DNA of 14,654 nucleotides from Methanobacteriaceae archaeon (GTDB lineage Archaea > Methanobacteriota > Methanobacteria > Methanobacteriales > Methanobacteriaceae). The translations under genes and the position numbers were made by a program. Positions 1 to 7,267 of this stretch are shown in pieces. The stretch lies in contig JADGNH010000036.1 in NCBI GenBank assembly GCA_017883605.1, forward strand, positions 1 through 14,654, in the 5' to 3' direction. The notes under the pieces are model-generated. The model was not told where the DNA came from. It searched no databases and worked only from the letters and a program-made list of their open reading frames with translations. Within the stretch, counting starts at the first letter, position 1. Each line of letters begins with the position of its first letter.

Positions 1-18
1 ATCACAGAATCAATGTAA
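1..18 (+). CDS. Possible C-terminal end of an upstream gene
   Basis: Frame 1 reads five sense codons (ITESM) and then TAA at 16-18, twelve bases before the leuB start. This is what the end of a tightly linked upstream gene would look like. In related methanogens leuB commonly follows the small subunit of isopropylmalate isomerase, so leuD is a guess from context. Five codons cannot identify a protein, and the stop could be chance. Confidence 0.3.
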   Translation: MTESM

Positions 19-30
19 AATGGTGTTTTT

Positions 31-1026
31 ATGTATAAAATAGCGGTTATACCCGGAGATGGTATTGGAAAAGAGGTTATGGAGGCCACACTACACGTTT
101 TAGAGGCTTCTGATGTGGAATTTGATTACAGGTTTGCAGAAGCGGGCGATGAGTATGCAGAAAAGAGTGGAGTAGCATTGCCCCCGGAGACTATTGACAC
201 GGTAAAAGGATCTCAGGCGTGTCTTTTCGGCGCGGCGGGTGAATCAGCCGCTGATGTTATTGTGAGAATGAGACAGGAATTGGACCTTTATGTAAACCTC
301 AGACCAGTAAAATCTTATCCCGGCACTAAATGTGTTTTTGATAACCTGGATTTTGTGATAGTAAGAGAGAATACAGAGGGACTGTACATTGGTCGGGAAG
401 AGTACACCGAAGAGGGGGCTACTGCTTTAAGAGTTATTACCAAAAGGGCCTCAGAGAGGATTTGCAGATTCGCATTTGAATATGCTAAAAAAACGGGAAG
501 GGGTAAAGTAACAGCAGTTCACAAGGCAAACGTTCTAAAAAAGACCGATGGACTTTTTAAAGATATTTTTTATAAAGTTGCCCAGGATTATCCTGGTATG
601 GAGTTGGATGACCGCTACGTTGACGCGACTGCCATGTTCTTTATAACCAAACCGCAGATGTTTGATGTGATAGTAACCACCAACCTTTTTGGTGATATAT
701 TATCTGATGAAGGCGCAGGACTGGTAGGTGGATTGGGATTAATACCTTCAGCTAATATTGGGGAAAGCCAGGGATTATTTGAACCAGTGCATGGTTCAGC
801 CCCACGTCATGCAGGTAAAGGCACGGCAAATCCTTCAGCTATGATGTTATCTGCAGTGATGATGCTGGACTATCTGGATGAATATGAAGAAGCACGCAGA
901 CTTGAGAATGCCATTGTAAACGTCTTAAGTGAGAGTAAAGTGGTAACTCCGGATTTAGGTGGAAAATCCACCACCATGGAAATGGCGGCAGAAGTTAGGG
1001 CCAAATATGAAAAAGGTAATATTTAG
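31..1026 (+). CDS. leuB: 3-isopropylmalate dehydrogenase
   Basis: This cytosolic 331-residue enzyme would oxidise and decarboxylate 3-isopropylmalate to 2-oxoisocaproate in leucine synthesis; methanogen LeuB may also act on 3-methylmalate for isoleucine. The isocitrate/isopropylmalate dehydrogenase fold is clear: IPGDGIGKEV at 7-16, substrate-binding arginines R81, R91 and R112 (VRENTEGLY, 111-119), catalytic K165 in HKANVLK, metal-binding aspartates in NLFGDILSDEGAG (218-230), and EPVHGSAP at 251-258. The GAAGESAADVIVR stretch (67-79) resembles the methanogen LeuB group more than AksF or isocitrate dehydrogenase. Residues 259-260 are Arg-His where NAD-dependent LeuB usually has Asp-Ile, so NADP use is possible. 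ATG 31 is preceded by GGTG at 22-25 with a 5-base spacer. AksF-type homoisocitrate dehydrogenase is the main alternative. Confidence 0.88.
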   Translation: MYKIAVIPGDGIGKEVMEATLHVLEASDVEFDYRFAEAGDEYAEKSGVALPPETIDTVKGSQACLFGAAGESAADVIVRMRQELDLYVNLRPVKSYPGTKCVFDNLDFVIVRENTEGLYIGREEYTEEGATALRVITKRASERICRFAFEYAKKTGRGKVTAVHKANVLKKTDGLFKDIFYKVAQDYPGMELDDRYVDATAMFFITKPQMFDVIVTTNLFGDILSDEGAGLVGGLGLIPSANIGESQGLFEPVHGSAPRHAGKGTANPSAMMLSAVMMLDYLDEYEEARRLENAIVNVLSESKVVTPDLGGKSTTMEMAAEVRAKYEKGNI

Positions 1027-1037
1027 AGGTCACCAGC

Positions 1038-1070
1038 CGTCACACGAGGCCACGGACACGTCACATGAGG
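1038..1070. repeat. Direct repeat pair in the leuB trailer
   Basis: Two copies of CGTCACAYGAGG lie at 1038-1049 and 1059-1070, 21 bases apart, with one mismatch. The stretch is far more GC-rich than the surrounding spacer. It sits just after the leuB stop and before a second repeat pair. Its function is unknown; a protein-binding site or a remnant of lost sequence are possible. Confidence 0.55.
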
Positions 1071-1110
1071 AGTTAAACTCATCACCAGGCAGTATCTTTC
1101 AGGAAGAAGC

Positions 1111-1155
1111 TATTATCCTTTAAAGAAGATGCAGATATTATCCTTTAAGGAAGAT
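1111..1155. repeat. 20-bp direct repeat upstream of the cysteine desulfurase gene
   Basis: Two 20-base copies beginning TATTATCCTTTAA lie at 1111-1130 and 1136-1155, 25 bases apart, with one mismatch. The second copy also carries imperfect dyad symmetry: ATTATC at 1137-1142 is answered by GATAAT at 1153-1158. The pair ends against a plausible TATA element, a position suited to an archaeal activator or repressor. Regulation of the downstream gene is an inference from position. Confidence 0.6.
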
Positions 1156-1164
1156 AATTATATC
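1154..1164 (+). promoter_or_regulatory. Candidate TATA element for the cysteine desulfurase operon
   Basis: ATAATTATATC is the best TATA-like stretch in the 193-base spacer. It would place transcription start near 1186-1190, giving a leader of about 30 bases that includes the ribosome site AGGAG (1209-1213). The B-recognition element is not clear because the repeat copy occupies that position. Confidence 0.4.
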
Positions 1165-1219
1165 ACTCACCTGAGAGCCTACACTCTTACATACATAGAA
1201 CAATAATTAGGAGCTTATT

Positions 1220-2419
1220 ATGGAAAACGCTGAAATAAGAGCTGATATCCCCCTCCTGGAGGATATAATCTATTTGGACGCGGCCAGCACTACCCCCACC
1301 CCTATCCCGGTGGTAGATGCTATGTGCGATTATTACTATCACTTCAATGCAAACATCGGGAGGGGAGCTTATAGAACAGCAGTTAAAGCCACCTCTGAAT
1401 TTGAAAAATCGAGGTCTAAAATTGCTAAATTCATAAATTGTAAGGCCGAAGAGATAATATTTACAAAAAACACTACAGAAGCCATAAATTTAGTTGCCAA
1501 TGGGTTTGACTTTGAAAGAGGGGACTCTGTAATAGTTCCCAACATAGAACATCACTCTAACTTCGTACCATGGCTCAACCTTAAATCAAAGGGAATCAAT
1601 GTTAAAGTAGTTAAAGCCGATAAATACGGCGTTGTTGACCCTTATGACATTGAAAAGGAGATTGATGAAACTACAAAGCTCATAACCATCACCCACATTG
1701 CTAACGCCATTGGATCCGTCCAGCCGGTTTATGAGATCGGGGAGATAGCTGAGGAGAAACAGGTGCCCTACCTGATAGACGCTGCTCAGTCGGCAGGGCA
1801 TATGAAAATTGATGTGAAGGAAACAAAGGCAGATTTTATTACAATTCCCGGACATAAAGGGTTTCTGGGGCCGGTGGGAACTGGTTTCCTTTACGCTAAA
1901 GAAGAAATTATAGGCAGACTGAAACCCATGAATTTGGGTGGGGGGACGGTAATAGATGTTACAGAGGAGAATTTTAAGCTGGACACTGTTCCCGGGAGAT
2001 TTGAAGGCGGTACCCAGAACATTGCTGGTGTTATAGGGCTGGGTAAGGCCATAGATTACCTGGGAAGAATAGGGATGGATAAAATTGAGAGGCACAGCAG
2101 GAAGCTCACCAGTCAGATGTTCAGTGAAATTGATGCAATAGAAAACTCGGTGATTTATGGTCGTCCAGAAAATATTTATGGTATAGTAGCTTTCAATATT
2201 AATGGTGTAAATACACACGATGTGGCTAAGATACTGGATGAACAAAGAAGAATATGCGTGAGGAGCGGGTATCACTGTGCTATTCCAGCTATAAAACATA
2301 TCGGAGCATATGAATTGGGTGGAACTGTCAGAGCATCTTTACACTATTATAACACTAAGGAAGAAGTCCAGATACTGGCCGAAACCCTGGAAGAAATTTC
2401 CAGACTACTGGGTGATTGA
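1220..2419 (+). CDS. Cysteine desulfurase, SufS/NifS (class V aminotransferase) family
   Basis: This cytosolic PLP enzyme (399 residues) takes sulfur from cysteine, leaving alanine and an enzyme persulfide for iron-sulfur clusters, thio-cofactors or tRNA thiolation. Visible signatures are YLDAASTT at 18-25, the cofactor-stacking histidine region EHHSN (110-114), LIDAAQ with D187 and Q190, the PLP lysine K213 in PGHKGFLGPVGTG, EGGTQN (262-267), and the catalytic cysteine C353 in RSGYHCA, which matches the SufS RxGHHCA pattern. Length is normal for the family. AGGAG (1209-1213) with a 6-base spacer supports ATG 1220. No scaffold gene (sufBC, iscU) lies in the window. The close downstream membrane microprotein and ribH suggest one transcript. 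The exact acceptor of the sulfur is unknown. Confidence 0.9.
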   Translation: MENAEIRADIPLLEDIIYLDAASTTPTPIPVVDAMCDYYYHFNANIGRGAYRTAVKATSEFEKSRSKIAKFINCKAEEIIFTKNTTEAINLVANGFDFERGDSVIVPNIEHHSNFVPWLNLKSKGINVKVVKADKYGVVDPYDIEKEIDETTKLITITHIANAIGSVQPVYEIGEIAEEKQVPYLIDAAQSAGHMKIDVKETKADFITIPGHKGFLGPVGTGFLYAKEEIIGRLKPMNLGGGTVIDVTEENFKLDTVPGRFEGGTQNIAGVIGLGKAIDYLGRIGMDKIERHSRKLTSQMFSEIDAIENSVIYGRPENIYGIVAFNINGVNTHDVAKILDEQRRICVRSGYHCAIPAIKHIGAYELGGTVRASLHYYNTKEEVQILAETLEEISRLLGD

Positions 2420-2443
2420 ATTTAAAATGATGGGAGATTAAAA

Positions 2444-2533
2444 ATGGATAGAGCACAACTTATAGCCATCTTCATAATTCTGATAATGGTTTTCAGTATA
2501 TTAGGATACGTCGTTGTTATGGCCCAATTATGA
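2444..2533 (+). CDS. 29-residue single-span membrane microprotein
   Basis: A short open frame encodes 29 residues: a charged start (MDRAQ), then one hydrophobic segment from about residue 6 to 26 (LIAIFIILIMVFSILGYVVV), ending MAQL. It has its own good ribosome site, GGGAG at 2432-2436, 7 bases before the ATG. It begins 24 bases after the cysteine desulfurase stop and ends 51 bases before ribH, so it fits an operon. A membrane helix and a proper ribosome site argue for a real gene. I recognise no family, and the function is unknown. Confidence 0.62.
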   Translation: MDRAQLIAIFIILIMVFSILGYVVVMAQL

Positions 2534-2584
2534 TTCGATGTAAATAAAGTTAAAATAGACATAAAGTTTAAATGGAGGTCTAAA

Positions 2585-2995
2585 ATGGTAAAAGTGAGGA
2601 TAGGGGCGGTAGTATCGGAATTTAATTATGATATAACTCAGATGATGCTGGAACTTGCACGAGAACATGCTAAATTCTTGGAATCAGAAGTAACAGAGGT
2701 TATAGCTGTACCGGGAGTGTTTGATATGCCCTTGGCAATCAAAAAGTTACTGCAAGATAGTGAAATCGATGCAGTGATTACTCTGGGCGCGGTGATTGAA
2801 GGATCCACTTCTCACGATGAAATCGTGGTACAGCATGCATCTCGTAAAATAGCCGATCTGGCACTGGAATATGACAAACCGGTAGCTCTGGGAATATCTG
2901 GGCCTGGTATGACCCGGTTGGAGGCTCATCAGCGGGTGGAATATGCTAAACGTGCCGTGGAAGCTGCGGTGAAAATGTGTGAGCGGCTGAAATAA
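2585..2995 (+). CDS. ribH: 6,7-dimethyl-8-ribityllumazine synthase
   Basis: This 136-residue cytosolic enzyme condenses 5-amino-6-ribitylaminouracil with 3,4-dihydroxy-2-butanone 4-phosphate to give the lumazine precursor of riboflavin, and hence FMN, FAD and prenylated FMN. The family motifs are present: SEFN at 11-14, VPGVFDMPLA at 42-51, GAVIEGSTSHDEIV at 68-81 with the catalytic histidine at H77, and GISGPGMTRLEAHQR at 103-117. The pattern closely matches what I recall of the Methanocaldococcus jannaschii lumazine synthase rather than the archaeal riboflavin synthase paralogue. A strong ribosome site GGAGGT (2574-2579) precedes ATG 2585 by 5 bases. The protein is expected to assemble as an icosahedral or pentameric shell. 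Confidence 0.93.
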   Translation: MVKVRIGAVVSEFNYDITQMMLELAREHAKFLESEVTEVIAVPGVFDMPLAIKKLLQDSEIDAVITLGAVIEGSTSHDEIVVQHASRKIADLALEYDKPVALGISGPGMTRLEAHQRVEYAKRAVEAAVKMCERLK

Positions 2996-3035
2996 TTTTA
3001 TTTCTCTCCCTATCATTTATTTTTAAAAATCATAA
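2996..3035 (+). terminator. T-rich transcription stop after ribH
   Basis: Just past the ribH stop, the + strand is pyrimidine-rich with several short T runs and no strong hairpin. This is the usual form of archaeal terminators. From 3036 to 3155 the spacer is very AT-rich and holds a small 16-base-period repeat of TCTAGTT (3042-3048 and 3058-3064); I see no gene in it. Confidence 0.4.
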
Positions 3036-3155
3036 TTATTATCTAGTTTAAAATTAATCTAGTTAAAAATGAAATTATCTTTTAAAAATTCAGAATAGTA
3101 AAATAATCCAAAAAAAAGAACCAAATTCAAAAACATATTTTTGGAGACTAATTTT

Positions 3156-4088
3156 ATGGAAATATTAACCCCAAAAGACCTGAAAGAAAAATTTAAGGAC
3201 CCCTGGATTGCTCCTTACAAGAAAGTCATTACCATGGTCGACGGTGACCGGGTGGAACTGGTGGAATACCATCCCTGCGTGGCTGGATCAGAATGGATGG
3301 TCTACCAGTACAAACGTACCAGTGATCTGGTTTTAGATTCTAAGAGGGACGGAGATAAACACACCTATCTCTTAAAAGTGGGGAAAACGGAGATGAACTT
3401 AAAACCCAGTTTCAGCGCTGCAGGAATTGAAGAGGTCTCAGTGGAGGGAGATGAGGTCAAAGTGGTCCATGCAGGATTGGCTGGTGCTGGTGTGGGTGCG
3501 GCTATGTGTCGGGGAATGGCAGAAGGCGTAAAAAGGGTGGAATTATATGATGTTGGTGGGGGATCAAAGGTGGGAAGAGCGGCGGTGGTAACTCCCAGAC
3601 TGGAAAAGGTGGTGATAGGTGTTGATGACACCGACACCAAACAGGAAGGCGCAACCTGGACCCTGGCCAACAATGTGGGAATTGAACTGGCCCAGATGGG
3701 TTTTGAGTATTTGGACCATGTGACTGTGCAGCTTTTTCCCCACAATCCCAATAAAACACAGAACTGCGTGGCTATTGCTCTGGTATTTGCAGTAAAGCCT
3801 GGTGAAAGGGATAAACTCCTAGAAAAGACGTCTGAACTTCTTAAAAAGCATACTTTGTCTGATAAAACAGCTATAGCAGTTCTTGATGGCATCAGCATTC
3901 CAGAAGAACTCAGATCTTATTCAGAGGCAGCGAAGAAATCCATGATATACCTGGAACAAGCTGAAAAAACTGCAGAAGAAGTGGGAGTTCAGCTGGTGGA
4001 GGTTACAGGATCCCGGGGCAAAATCGGGGCTTTAGCTGCATTAGGCCTTTACAATGATATAAAAGAAGCAGTTAAAGTTTATTATTGA
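3156..4088 (+). CDS. Methanogenesis marker protein 11
   Basis: A 310-residue soluble protein that I recognise as methanogenesis marker protein 11, a family confined to methane-metabolising archaea and of unknown biochemical role. The C-terminal half carries GVDDTDTKQEGAT at 155-167 and later TQNCVAIAL (201-209) and GSRGKIGALAALGLY (285-299). The DDTD block resembles the TiaS (tRNA-Ile2 agmatidine synthetase) catalytic domain, so a nucleotide-dependent ligase or kinase-like reaction is plausible but unproven. The N-terminal 150 residues show no motif I know. ATG 3156 is preferred over TTG 3141 because the ribosome site GGAG (3143-3146) sits 9 bases before the ATG and overlaps the TTG. The gene stands alone, with a T-rich terminator after it. 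Confidence 0.85.
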   Translation: MEILTPKDLKEKFKDPWIAPYKKVITMVDGDRVELVEYHPCVAGSEWMVYQYKRTSDLVLDSKRDGDKHTYLLKVGKTEMNLKPSFSAAGIEEVSVEGDEVKVVHAGLAGAGVGAAMCRGMAEGVKRVELYDVGGGSKVGRAAVVTPRLEKVVIGVDDTDTKQEGATWTLANNVGIELAQMGFEYLDHVTVQLFPHNPNKTQNCVAIALVFAVKPGERDKLLEKTSELLKKHTLSDKTAIAVLDGISIPEELRSYSEAAKKSMIYLEQAEKTAEEVGVQLVEVTGSRGKIGALAALGLYNDIKEAVKVYY

Positions 4089-4094
4089 AATCAA

Positions 4095-4119
4095 TTCTTT
4101 TTTATTTCTATTTTTTTTT
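4095..4119 (+). terminator. Poly-T terminator after marker protein 11
   Basis: Runs of six T (4098-4103) and nine T (4111-4119) begin within ten bases of the stop codon on the + strand. This is a typical archaeal terminator. The following bases to 4206 remain T-rich on this strand, which should protect the convergent minus-strand gene from read-through. Confidence 0.65.
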
Positions 4120-4206
4120 ATTAAATTTTATTATTTTTTATTAAATATTCTTCATATCTATTTTTTTATTAATCCTTTTAAATAGATTTTATTTAATAAT
4201 AATCTT

Positions 4207-5916
4207 CTAATAGATGAAATTAAGGAATTTACCCTGGCCTGCAGGTATAAATTCCATATCTGACCTTGTTTCACCGTTGATTTCTATCTTTACGGTGTAA
4301 GATCCTATATCTACGTAATAAGTTTTCTGTGGGTTTAAACTGTTAAATACAATGCTGTCGTAATATACTCCATTTACATAGATGTTGTACGTTCCGTTTC
4401 TAAATATTCCTGTAGTAGTTGTCACCTTTTGGTCATTAACATACATATTAACTATACTAGCATTTTCCTCATTTGCTTTGATTAATACGCCCTCTTGAAC
4501 CGATAAAGTTGTGTTATTCTGCATTTGAAGATATTTTAGTGCATAAATATTTTTGAAAATATTTCTTAGATCGCTGTCTCTGATAACATCCCTGATATTT
4601 AATCCAAGATAACTCCTGGCATCAACGGGTATCCGCATCACGTAATCCTCACCGGGGATAGTATTATTTAGAGTGTACCTCTTACCGTTTATGTTGAGAG
4701 AATCTCCGTAACCGAGTTCTAAAGAGTTCATAGCCTCCTGAGGCATTCTTATGGCGGTAATTTCGTTTTCCAAAGCACTGTCAACTGTATAAGGGCCCCT
4801 TAGATCAATGCTTTTGTTTTGAACTGGTTCTTTCCAGATTATCAGGTTTCGAGAGGTGGGTTCAATAGATATTTTTCCATCTCCAATATGTACCGCGCCC
4901 AGAAGGGTGGTGATCATGGCGATTAGAATGAGTCCTGATACCAGTATAGGGGAGTGCATATAGAAAAAGGATTTAATGGCCCGAAACCTTCCATCAGACC
5001 TATTGAACACGTTAAATGACATTTTAATTATTTTAATTATGTAGAATATGGCTACAATCACTCCTAATATGGATATGGCCAGTCCCAGTTGTATTGGTAT
5101 GGGTCTTATAAAGAATGTGGCGAAGAATCCTAAAAATACCAGGGAAAGTCCCAGAATTTCCATTCTTATTGATCTTCCCAGAGAATCGATCATGGTAACT
5201 CTGCCGTACTCGTTGGCGCGATCTACAATGGTTCTCACCACTTCAGTTGCCACCAGATTCAGTTCGTTGAGTGGGGAAAGTACGTGGCTGATTTCTCCAA
5301 TATCAACCTCTTTAACATTCATTCCACGCACATCTGCGTCCAGTACAATACCTACATCGACACCGTAGTCATCTTCTAGATTTATATTTTTTAAAAAGGA
5401 CCTTTTAGCTGCAAACTGCCCACTAAGCGGTTGATCGAACTTTATTTCTGGGAAAAAAAAGTTTAGAAGAGGTTTCGCTGTTAGTTCTGTGACTCTGCCT
5501 GCCTCTCGATTGAACTTGGTTTTGGTCACATCTGCCTCACCCATGATTATGGGTTTAATTATTTTTTCCACCTGTTTAGCAGTTAGATTCTGAATGTCCG
5601 CATCTAAGAAGACAACAATATCTCCTTTAGAATTTTTAAAACCAGTCTTTATAGCAGCACCTTTTCCACGATTCTTGAAATGCTGTATAACCGTAGCTCC
5701 GGCATCTTCTGCTACCTGAAAGGTCCTGTCTGAGGATCCGTCATCCACCACTATGATCTCATCGATAGAGTTCAGGGATTTTACCACGTTTACCACGTTT
5801 CCGACGGTTTTTTCTTCGTTAAAAGCCGGAATAATCACTGAAACTGTCATATCGTGTGAATTACTGGTTTTGATGGACGCTATGATTAGAACAAAAATTA
5901 ATATGATCCATGACAA
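4207..5916 (-). CDS. Membrane-bound glycosyltransferase (GT81/GT2-like) with large C-terminal domain
   Basis: A 569-residue multi-domain protein. Residues 3-15 form a hydrophobic N-terminus. Residues 24-245 are a GT-A glycosyltransferase: SVIIPAFNEEKTV (26-38), IIVVDDGSSD (54-63), RGKGAAIKTG (83-92) and the metal-binding DAD at 105-107. PLSGQFAAKRSF (163-174) with YGVDVGI (184-190) resembles glucosyl- or mannosyl-3-phosphoglycerate synthases and GT81. Three further membrane segments lie near 254-270, 276-296 and 322-344. Residues 345-569 form a beta-rich region with repeated short Asn-containing loops and no motif I know, probably outside the membrane. The start is TTG 5916, chosen because GAGGTG (5925-5930) lies 8 bases upstream; ATG at codon 23 would lose the first hydrophobic segment and lacks such a site. 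Donor and acceptor are unknown; surface glycan or glycolipid synthesis is an inference. Confidence 0.75.
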   Translation of the reverse strand: MSWIILIFVLIIASIKTSNSHDMTVSVIIPAFNEEKTVGNVVNVVKSLNSIDEIIVVDDGSSDRTFQVAEDAGATVIQHFKNRGKGAAIKTGFKNSKGDIVVFLDADIQNLTAKQVEKIIKPIIMGEADVTKTKFNREAGRVTELTAKPLLNFFFPEIKFDQPLSGQFAAKRSFLKNINLEDDYGVDVGIVLDADVRGMNVKEVDIGEISHVLSPLNELNLVATEVVRTIVDRANEYGRVTMIDSLGRSIRMEILGLSLVFLGFFATFFIRPIPIQLGLAISILGVIVAIFYIIKIIKMSFNVFNRSDGRFRAIKSFFYMHSPILVSGLILIAMITTLLGAVHIGDGKISIEPTSRNLIIWKEPVQNKSIDLRGPYTVDSALENEITAIRMPQEAMNSLELGYGDSLNINGKRYTLNNTIPGEDYVMRIPVDARSYLGLNIRDVIRDSDLRNIFKNIYALKYLQMQNNTTLSVQEGVLIKANEENASIVNMYVNDQKVTTTTGIFRNGTYNIYVNGVYYDSIVFNSLNPQKTYYVDIGSYTVKIEINGETRSDMEFIPAGQGKFLNFIY

Positions 5917-5954
5917 TTATTTTACACCTCAAATTCCTTTCACTTACTTACTCA

Positions 5955-5968
5955 TTTATATATAATAA
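5955..5968 (-). promoter_or_regulatory. TATA element for the glycosyltransferase gene
   Basis: On the minus strand this reads TTATTATATATAAA, a strong archaeal TATA box. It predicts a transcription start near 5937, a leader of about 20 bases, and the GAGGTG ribosome site shortly before the TTG start. The distance fits well and supports the chosen start. Confidence 0.6.
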
Positions 5969-6012
5969 ATCTGCCCCTATTCTCTACCATTGCCCATATT
6001 TTTCGAAGCTAC

Positions 6013-6025
6013 AAAAGTTTATTAA
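6013..6025 (+). promoter_or_regulatory. Weak candidate promoter for purE
   Basis: AAAAGTTTATTAA resembles a B-recognition element plus TATA box and would start transcription near 6046. TATATTTTT at 6040-6048 and TTTATAAT around 6072 are alternatives, so the actual promoter cannot be fixed by eye. The 220-base divergent spacer holds no other feature I can support. Confidence 0.25.
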
Positions 6026-6136
6026 CTCCTCTAATGCATATATTTTTAGTGTATATTTACTTTACATTTACTTTATAATGGTTTAACCTTTACATAATCC
6101 TGGTTTCACCATTAAAATAATAAATTGAGTGGTAAG

Positions 6137-7255
6137 ATGGAACCAAAGGTAATGATATTACTGGGAAGTGTGTCGGATTTTCCCATAGCAGAGAAGGCCG
6201 TAGATATTCTGGAGACCATGGAGATCCCTTACGATGTTCGGGTGGCTTCAGCACACCGCACCCATGAAAAAGTTAAAAACATAGTTAAGGCATCCACCAA
6301 AAATGGTGTGGAAGTTTTCATGGGAATTGCAGGACTCTCAGCCCATCTATCAGGAATCATAGCTGCCAACACCCACAAACCCGTTGTAGGGGTTCCGGTA
6401 GAGGTGAAACTAGGGGGATTGGATGCACTGTTTGCAACGGTTCAAATGCCATTAGGGGCGCCTGTAGCCACTGTGGGGGTGGATAGGGGCGAAAATGGTG
6501 CAATACTTGCGTCACAAATAATTGGCCTTCATGATGCTGGAGTAGGGGAAAATCTCTCTGCTATGAGAAATCAGTTCTTTTTTAAGATAGATAAGGATGA
6601 AGAAAAATTATCAAGAAAATTTAACGGTAAATATTACTCAAAACAGTCTATAGGAACTGAAACATTAAAAAATAATGAAAATTTACCAAATGAAAAATTT
6701 AGGGGCAATGAAACTTTACCAGCTAATGAAAATGAAACTTTACCAGCTAATGAAAATCTAAGAAACAATCCATCTAAACTTAATAAAATTGATAATAATG
6801 ATTCAAACTCCCCTGAAGTGGCGGTAATAGCCGGAAGCTACTCTGATATAAGGGTAGCCAAGAAAACTACCTTGTTCCTGGACAAGATGAATATAACCTA
6901 TGATTCTACTGTTGTATCCCCCATAAGGAATCCTGAAAAGTTTGAAGCTTACATGGAAAAGATGGAAGACGTAAAATTATATATAGCCATTTCTGGACTT
7001 TCAGCTCACGTTACTGGGGCGGTAGTGGCCTACACCGAAAAACCAGTTATAGGAGTTCCCTGCGCCATCCGGCTGGACGGCATGGACGCCCTATTCTCCA
7101 TGGTTAACATGCCCCCCGGGGTGCCGGTGGCCACCATGGGCATAGATGCCGGGGGAAACGCGGCAATCCTAGCTACTGAAATGCTGAGCATAGGAAATGA
7201 AAGAATAGAAGGGAATCTTTTAAGATTCAAGGGAAATATAAACTGTAAAAGATGA
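6137..7255 (+). CDS. purE: Tandem-domain PurE (phosphoribosylaminoimidazole carboxylase type)
   Basis: A cytosolic purine-biosynthesis enzyme acting at the AIR to CAIR step, here 372 residues built from two PurE domains. Domain 1 (about 1-140) has GSVSD (10-14), the catalytic histidine in SAHR (H40), and AGLSAHLSG (65-73). Domain 2 (about 226-355) has GSYSD (233-237) and SGLSAHVTG (286-294), but the SAHR motif has become SPIR (261-264), so its catalytic histidine is missing. The linker (about 145-225) is Asn/Glu/Lys-rich, low-complexity and contains an exact 8-residue repeat. Double PurE proteins are known from Methanobacteriales. ATG 6137 is preferred to TTG 6125 because the GAGTGGT stretch between them could serve as a ribosome site. 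Whether it uses CO2 directly or N5-CAIR cannot be told; no purK is in the window. Confidence 0.88.
   Translation: MEPKVMILLGSVSDFPIAEKAVDILETMEIPYDVRVASAHRTHEKVKNIVKASTKNGVEVFMGIAGLSAHLSGIIAANTHKPVVGVPVEVKLGGLDALFATVQMPLGAPVATVGVDRGENGAILASQIIGLHDAGVGENLSAMRNQFFFKIDKDEEKLSRKFNGKYYSKQSIGTETLKNNENLPNEKFRGNETLPANENETLPANENLRNNPSKLNKIDNNDSNSPEVAVIAGSYSDIRVAKKTTLFLDKMNITYDSTVVSPIRNPEKFEAYMEKMEDVKLYIAISGLSAHVTGAVVAYTEKPVIGVPCAIRLDGMDALFSMVNMPPGVPVATMGIDAGGNAAILATEMLSIGNERIEGNLLRFKGNINCKR
6707..6754 (+). repeat. Exact 24-bp in-frame tandem duplication in the purE linker
   Basis: Bases 6707-6730 and 6731-6754 are identical and encode NETLPANE twice (residues 191-206). A diverged relative, NENLPNEK, lies just upstream at 6674-6697, and a partial NLRN follows. 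The in-frame unit suggests slippage or unequal crossing-over in a flexible, weakly constrained linker. Confidence 0.9.
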
Positions 7256-7267
7256 TTTACGGATTAT

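Noticed and set aside
1586..2299. 237-codon frame on the minus strand inside the cysteine desulfurase gene
   Set aside because: It lies wholly opposite a clear PLP-enzyme gene and shows no motif.
3365..3898. 177-codon minus-strand frame opposite marker protein 11
   Set aside because: Ser/Thr/Pro-rich shadow of the real gene with no domain signature or ribosome site.
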